Of a DNA stretch of 64,000 nucleotides, positions 60,253 to 64,000 are shown piece by piece. The notes beneath the pieces were generated by a model that did no database searches, was not told where the DNA came from, and saw only the letters and a list, made by a program, of their open reading frames with translations. The translations under genes and the position numbers were made by a program. The DNA comes from Nocardioides aurantiacus. Its GTDB lineage: Bacteria > Actinomycetota > Actinomycetes > Propionibacteriales > Nocardioidaceae. The DNA lies in the NCBI RefSeq assembly GCF_003752505.1, contig NZ_RKHO01000001.1, positions 2,852,001-2,916,000 on the forward strand. Direction: 5' to 3'. Every line of letters begins with the position of its first letter. Within the stretch, counting starts at the first letter, position 1.

Positions 60253-62736
60253 TCAGCGGCCGTGGTCGACCGGCAGGTCGCGCGGGCCGGTCCCCCACCG
60301 GGTGTCGGGCCGGGTGGCGAGGTCGAAGCGCAGCTCGCCACCGCGGTTGAGCACCGAGGCGGGCAGCCAGCTGCGGGTGGTGCGGCGACCGTCGACGCGC
60401 AGCCCCTCGACGTACACCGCGTCGGCGGAGGCCTCGGGGGCGCGGACCGTGATGGTCCGACCACCACCCCGGTGGATCCGCGCCAGGGAGAAGGTCGGGC
60501 TGGAGAGCAGCACCTCGCCGCGGCTGGGGGTCTGGGGGTACATCCCCAGGGCGCCCCAGACGTACCACGCCGACATGGTGCCGAGGTCGTCGTTGCCGGG
60601 CAGGCCGGTGGGGCCGGTGCCGTAGACCAGCCGCAGGTAGGCCCGCACCGTCTCCTGGGTCTTCCAGGGCTTGCCCAGCGCGTTGTAGAGCCACGGGATG
60701 TGGATGCCGGGCTCGTTGGTCGGGTCGTAGCGCAGCGGGTCGACCGTGGTCGACCAGTCGCCGTCGGGGGTGCGGAAGAACGCGTCGAGCCGCTCGGCCG
60801 CGCGCTCCCGTCCGCCCATCAGCTCGGCCAGGCGCTGCACGTCGTGCTGCACCATCCAGGTGTACGTCGCCGACGTGCCCTGCGCGAAGCCGTCGCCGGT
60901 GGCCGGGGTGAAGGGCGAGAGCCAGGAGCCGTCGGCGTTGCGTGCCCGCTGGTAGCCGCCCTCGGGCGTAGCCGCCGGGTCGAAGGTGTTCTCCCACCAG
61001 CCGGCCCGCTCCGCGAAGCGGCGCTGGGTCGCGGTGCGGCCCAGCCGCCCGGCCCAGTCCGAGAGACCGTGGTCGGCGGTGGCGTCCTCGAGGGTCTCGG
61101 CGGCACCACCCCAGCAGTGACAGTCGTCCTGGGGCGCGTAGCCGAGCCGGAGGTACTCCGCCAGGTTGGGCCGCATCCCGGCGCACTGGCCGGGGCAGCC
61201 GTAGTCGGAGAGGCCGTCGGGGTGCGGCACGCTCGCCTGTCGCACCAGCGAGTCGAGGGCGGCACCGACCTCGAAGTTGCGCACCCCGAGCGCGTGCATG
61301 CCGGCCAGGGTGGGGCCGCTGGGGTCGCCGGTCATCACCCGGGTGGCGCCGTTGACGTGCACCCACCTGTCCCAGACGCCGCCCCGCTGCCGGGAGAGGT
61401 TGAGCAGCGACTGCGCGAAGTCGCCCGCCACGTCGGGGTTGAGCAGGGCGAGCAGCTGGGTGTGGGCGCGGTACTGGTCCCAGCCCGAGAAGTTGCCGTA
61501 CTGCGCCTGCTGACCGAGGCCGAGCCGGCGCACGGTCCGGTCGGCCCCGGGGTAGGTGCCGGCCACGTCGCTGGTCACGTTGGGCTCCAGCGCCGCGTGG
61601 TAGAGCGAGGTGTAGAACGCGGTGCGCTCGTCCCGGGTGCCCCCGGCGACCTCGATGCGACGCAGCTGGGCCTCCCAGGCCCGCGACCCGGCGGCCGCCA
61701 CCCGGCGCACCGTCGCCCGGCGGCCGACCTCGGCCTGCAGGTTGGCCTCGGCGGCACGGGCGCTGGTGTAGGACAGGCCGACCCGCATCGTCACCGGCCG
61801 GTTGCCGCGGGAGGTGTCGAAGCCGACGTACCCGCCCGACCCGCGGCCGCGTCGCAGGTCGCCGGTCTCGTAGCCCTCGCCCCCGCTCGCCCGGGTCGTG
61901 CCCGGTCGCAGGTCGCCGTCGACCCAGGTGCCGGTGCGCGCGAAGTCGCGGTCGAAGTGGGCCGTGAAGTGCAGCCGGTAGTAGGAGAACTTGTTGCTGC
62001 CGCCGCCGTTGGCCCGCCGGCTGCAGAACCCGCCGGTGAGCACCGAGCCTTTGACGGTGCGGGCGCGGCGGTCGATACGCACGTCGGCGTCCTCGCTGCC
62101 GTTGAGGGAGTTGGAGACCCGGAAGAGCAGGTTGGCCTCCTCGCCGCGCGGGAAGGCGATCGTGCCGACGCCCGCCCGGGTGGTCGCCGCGAAGTCGGTG
62201 CGCACGCCGTTGGCCAGCCCCAGCGCGTAGCGGCCGGGCTCGGCGACCTCGTCGTCGTGGGAGAAGTCGCTGGCGTACGTCGCGTCGGTGCTGTCGGCGC
62301 TGGGCGAGACCGTCATCGCCCCCACGTGCGGGAAGATCGGCACGTCGCCCGCGGCGCCGGGGTGGCACCCCGCCCCGTTGACGTGGGTGAGGGCGAACCC
62401 GCGCATCCGGGTGGTGTCGTACTGGTAGCCGTTGGCGGCGCCGGTGTCGGTCTGGTCGCCCGTGGTGCTGGTCGGCGACCAGGACAGCATCCCGAACGGA
62501 CGCACCGCGCCGGGGTAGGTGTTGCCGCCGTTCGCGGTGCCGATCAGCGGGTCGACGTAGCGCACCACGTCGCGCACCGTGCGGTCGGTCTCGCGGGGGG
62601 CGGCGGCCGCCGCTCCTGCGGGTGCGCCGAGCGCACCGGGCAGGGCCAGTCCGGCGAGCCCCACGGCCAGGGCCAGGAGCGGGACCGTCCGGCGGGAGGC
62701 GGTGCGGCGTACGGCGGCGCGGGCACGAGCGGTCAC
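60253..62736 (-). CDS. Secreted GH92 alpha-mannosidase-like glycosidase
   Basis: 827 residues. Signal peptide ~1-45 (RRTVPLLALAVGLAGLALPG, AAAAA). GH92 features: VDPLIGTANGGNTYPGAVRPFGMLSWSP near the start, GYQYDTTRMRGFALTHVNGAGC, YAGDVPIFP-like GAAGDVPIFPHVG, GNFSGWDQYRAH, and GLPGNDDLGTMSAWYVWGALGMYP with the catalytic acidic pair. These calcium-dependent exo-alpha-mannosidases act on mannans or N-glycans outside the cell. GTG at 62736 is chosen: GGAGG precedes it by six bases; the ATG at 62772 has no ribosome site and would lengthen the signal unnaturally. Confidence 0.9.
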   Translation of the reverse strand: MTARARAAVRRTASRRTVPLLALAVGLAGLALPGALGAPAGAAAAAPRETDRTVRDVVRYVDPLIGTANGGNTYPGAVRPFGMLSWSPTSTTGDQTDTGAANGYQYDTTRMRGFALTHVNGAGCHPGAAGDVPIFPHVGAMTVSPSADSTDATYASDFSHDDEVAEPGRYALGLANGVRTDFAATTRAGVGTIAFPRGEEANLLFRVSNSLNGSEDADVRIDRRARTVKGSVLTGGFCSRRANGGGSNKFSYYRLHFTAHFDRDFARTGTWVDGDLRPGTTRASGGEGYETGDLRRGRGSGGYVGFDTSRGNRPVTMRVGLSYTSARAAEANLQAEVGRRATVRRVAAAGSRAWEAQLRRIEVAGGTRDERTAFYTSLYHAALEPNVTSDVAGTYPGADRTVRRLGLGQQAQYGNFSGWDQYRAHTQLLALLNPDVAGDFAQSLLNLSRQRGGVWDRWVHVNGATRVMTGDPSGPTLAGMHALGVRNFEVGAALDSLVRQASVPHPDGLSDYGCPGQCAGMRPNLAEYLRLGYAPQDDCHCWGGAAETLEDATADHGLSDWAGRLGRTATQRRFAERAGWWENTFDPAATPEGGYQRARNADGSWLSPFTPATGDGFAQGTSATYTWMVQHDVQRLAELMGGRERAAERLDAFFRTPDGDWSTTVDPLRYDPTNEPGIHIPWLYNALGKPWKTQETVRAYLRLVYGTGPTGLPGNDDLGTMSAWYVWGALGMYPQTPSRGEVLLSSPTFSLARIHRGGGRTITVRAPEASADAVYVEGLRVDGRRTTRSWLPASVLNRGGELRFDLATRPDTRWGTGPRDLPVDHGR

Positions 62737-62842
62737 GAGGAGCCTCCGAGAGCGATGGGGTGCTGAGCCCATCCTGCCCGCATGTACGCCCGGGGTCGAC
62801 GCACCGAACGCCGGGCCAACGAGGTCCGGCTGGAGGACGGGC

Positions 62843-64000
62843 TCAGCCCGCCCGGGGCAGGCGTACGACGACCGTCGTGCCCTCCCCCTCGGCGGACTCG
62901 ATCTCCACGGTGCCGTCGTGCCACTCCACCACCGACTGCACCAGCGCCAGGCCCAGGCCGGTGCCCTGGATCTCGTCGGCGACCGAGAGCGAGGACCGGA
63001 AGAACCGGGAGAACAGGCGGTCCTGCTCGGCGAGCGGGATGCCGATGCCGCGGTCGACGACCCGCATCACCACCTGCTCGTCCTCCAGGTTGAGCCGCAC
63101 CGTCACCGACCCGCCGTCGTGGCTGAACTTCACCGCGTTGTTGAGCAGGTTGAGCACCACCCGCTCCAGCTGGGTCCGGTCGCCCACCACCGCCGGCAGC
63201 GCGGCCTCGGTGACCAGCGCCAGCTCGAGCTGCTTGGCGTGCGTCGCGGGCGCCAGGGTCTGCTGGCAGTCGGCGACGACCAGCGCGAGGTCGAGGGGCC
63301 GCAGGTCGAGGTTGACCTGCTCCGCGTCGTACGCCGAGAGCGCCAGGAGGTCCTCCACCAGCGACCGCAACCGGCCGACGTTGCGCTCGATGATCGTGAT
63401 GCCCTGCGAGACGTCCTCGCTCAGGTCGCCCATCCCGCCCTCGCTCATCATCTCGAGGTAGCCGACGATGCTGGTCAGCGGCGTGCGGAGCTCGTGGCTG
63501 ACCGTGGAGATGAAGGCGTCCTTGGCGCGGTCCAGGTCCTCGAGGCGGCGCACCGACTCGCGTTGCTGCTCGAAGGCCTGCACCTGCACCAGGGAGGCGA
63601 CGAGGTCGTGCGAGACGCCCTGGCAGATGGCGATCTCGCGGGGTTGCCAGCCGCGGGGCCGGATCGAGGACAGCAGCAGCCACCCCACCACCTCGTCGCC
63701 CACCGCGATCGGGACCGCCGCCAGGGCGAGGACGCCCAGCGCCGCGACCACCTCGGCGGCGCCGGCCTCGTCGAGCCGGTCGTCCTGCTCGACGTGGGCG
63801 ACCTGGAGCGGGACCAGCTGCTGGGCGGCCTCGAGCAGCAACGAGGTCAGCGGTTCCGGGAGGTCGACGAACGACGAGGGCTGCGGCAGGTCGGCCGCCT
63901 CGTCCGACCCGGTCCACGAGCCGCGGACGGCGGAGTAGCGGTCGGCGTCGACCAGCAGCACGTCGCAGCGGTCGACCATGGTGGCCTGGCCGACGGACTC
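62843..64000 (-). CDS. Sensor histidine kinase, 5' end outside the window
   Basis: The frame continues past base 64000 (SVGQAT before the Met at 63979), so the true start is outside. Visible: a GAF-like part (MVDRCDVLLVDADRY, VVGWLLLSSIRPRGWQPREI), HisKA AKDAFISTVSHELRTPLTSIVG (phospho-His), a dimerisation helix, then LLNNAVKFSHDGG, RGIGIPLAEQD and GTGLGLALVQSVVEWHDG for the ATPase domain. C-terminal end is intact at 62843. Very likely phosphorylates an unseen response regulator. The second histidine kinase of the window, convergent in style with the 55599 gene but unrelated in its sensor part. Confidence 0.88.
   Translation of the reverse strand, partial: ESVGQATMVDRCDVLLVDADRYSAVRGSWTGSDEAADLPQPSSFVDLPEPLTSLLLEAAQQLVPLQVAHVEQDDRLDEAGAAEVVAALGVLALAAVPIAVGDEVVGWLLLSSIRPRGWQPREIAICQGVSHDLVASLVQVQAFEQQRESVRRLEDLDRAKDAFISTVSHELRTPLTSIVGYLEMMSEGGMGDLSEDVSQGITIIERNVGRLRSLVEDLLALSAYDAEQVNLDLRPLDLALVVADCQQTLAPATHAKQLELALVTEAALPAVVGDRTQLERVVLNLLNNAVKFSHDGGSVTVRLNLEDEQVVMRVVDRGIGIPLAEQDRLFSRFFRSSLSVADEIQGTGLGLALVQSVVEWHDGTVEIESAEGEGTTVVVRLPRAG

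Overview
The window is high-GC actinobacterial DNA. Long GC3-biased genes, frequent GTG/TTG starts, many 4-base NTGA stop/start overlaps, a leuA leader-peptide attenuator, and DUF3039/DUF3048/DUF4873 proteins all point that way. The mix (GH92 mannosidase, ACC deaminase, HelR-like ATPase, YdeP-type oxidoreductase) suggests a soil or plant-associated Nocardioides-like member of the Propionibacteriales. That genus call is an inference from gene content, not from a marker gene. No rRNA, tRNA, CRISPR array, integrase or intact insertion sequence was seen.

Layout. 1-16.5 kb is chromosomal core. It holds the end of a tyrosine/phenylalanine catabolic operon (fumarylacetoacetase), an NAD(P)-epimerase plus VOC pair behind an operator-like dyad, a lipoprotein, a HelR-type RNA polymerase ATPase with a coupled small protein, and a small divergent cluster of a PhyH-type dioxygenase and two methyltransferases. 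It continues with a CsbD/coiled-coil stress operon, an AMIN-like/GerMN secreted protein, a luciferase-like oxidoreductase, an ABM-type protein, a GntP permease and a methyltransferase.

16.55-29.9 kb is an accessory island. Base composition is visibly lower in GC, intergenic gaps are long, and gene remnants are common: truncated VOC, truncated SDR, frameshifted nuclease and a multiply frameshifted HEPN-like gene. It carries two paralogous 'membrane protein + winged-helix regulator' modules in opposite orientations. It also has what looks like a defence cluster: a TIR/SLOG-like domain fused to a PD-(D/E)XK nuclease, a coupled second PD-(D/E)XK gene, an AbiGi-like protein, an unknown helical protein, a TIGR02391 (Hypoth_Ymh) protein, and an 827-residue orphan with a zinc ribbon and a C-terminal PD-(D/E)XK domain. 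This last protein and the two-gene TIR-nuclease operon are the best candidates for undescribed systems.

29.9-64 kb returns to core-like DNA. It has an alpha/beta hydrolase, divergent aurF-like/tetR with two dyads, a coupled padR-ABC ATPase-permease operon, marR-MFS, gntR-acdS (ACC deaminase) with an operator overlapping the start codon, an SPFH protein, and a DUF3039-metalloprotease-helicase coupled run. Beyond these come a TetR with an operator, DUF3048 lipoprotein, fabG, HIT, a YdeP-type molybdopterin enzyme, divergent EamA/LysR, recO-uppS-phosphoesterase, and a MASE1-like/PAS histidine kinase. leuA with its leader peptide, a secreted GH92 enzyme and a truncated (window-edge) histidine kinase end the window.

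Several perfect hairpins sit between convergent genes. The hexamer CGTACG recurs in all codon phases of the core genes and recruits the rare Val codon GTA before Arg codons. All gene calls are from reading sequence and recalled family features; no database search was run.
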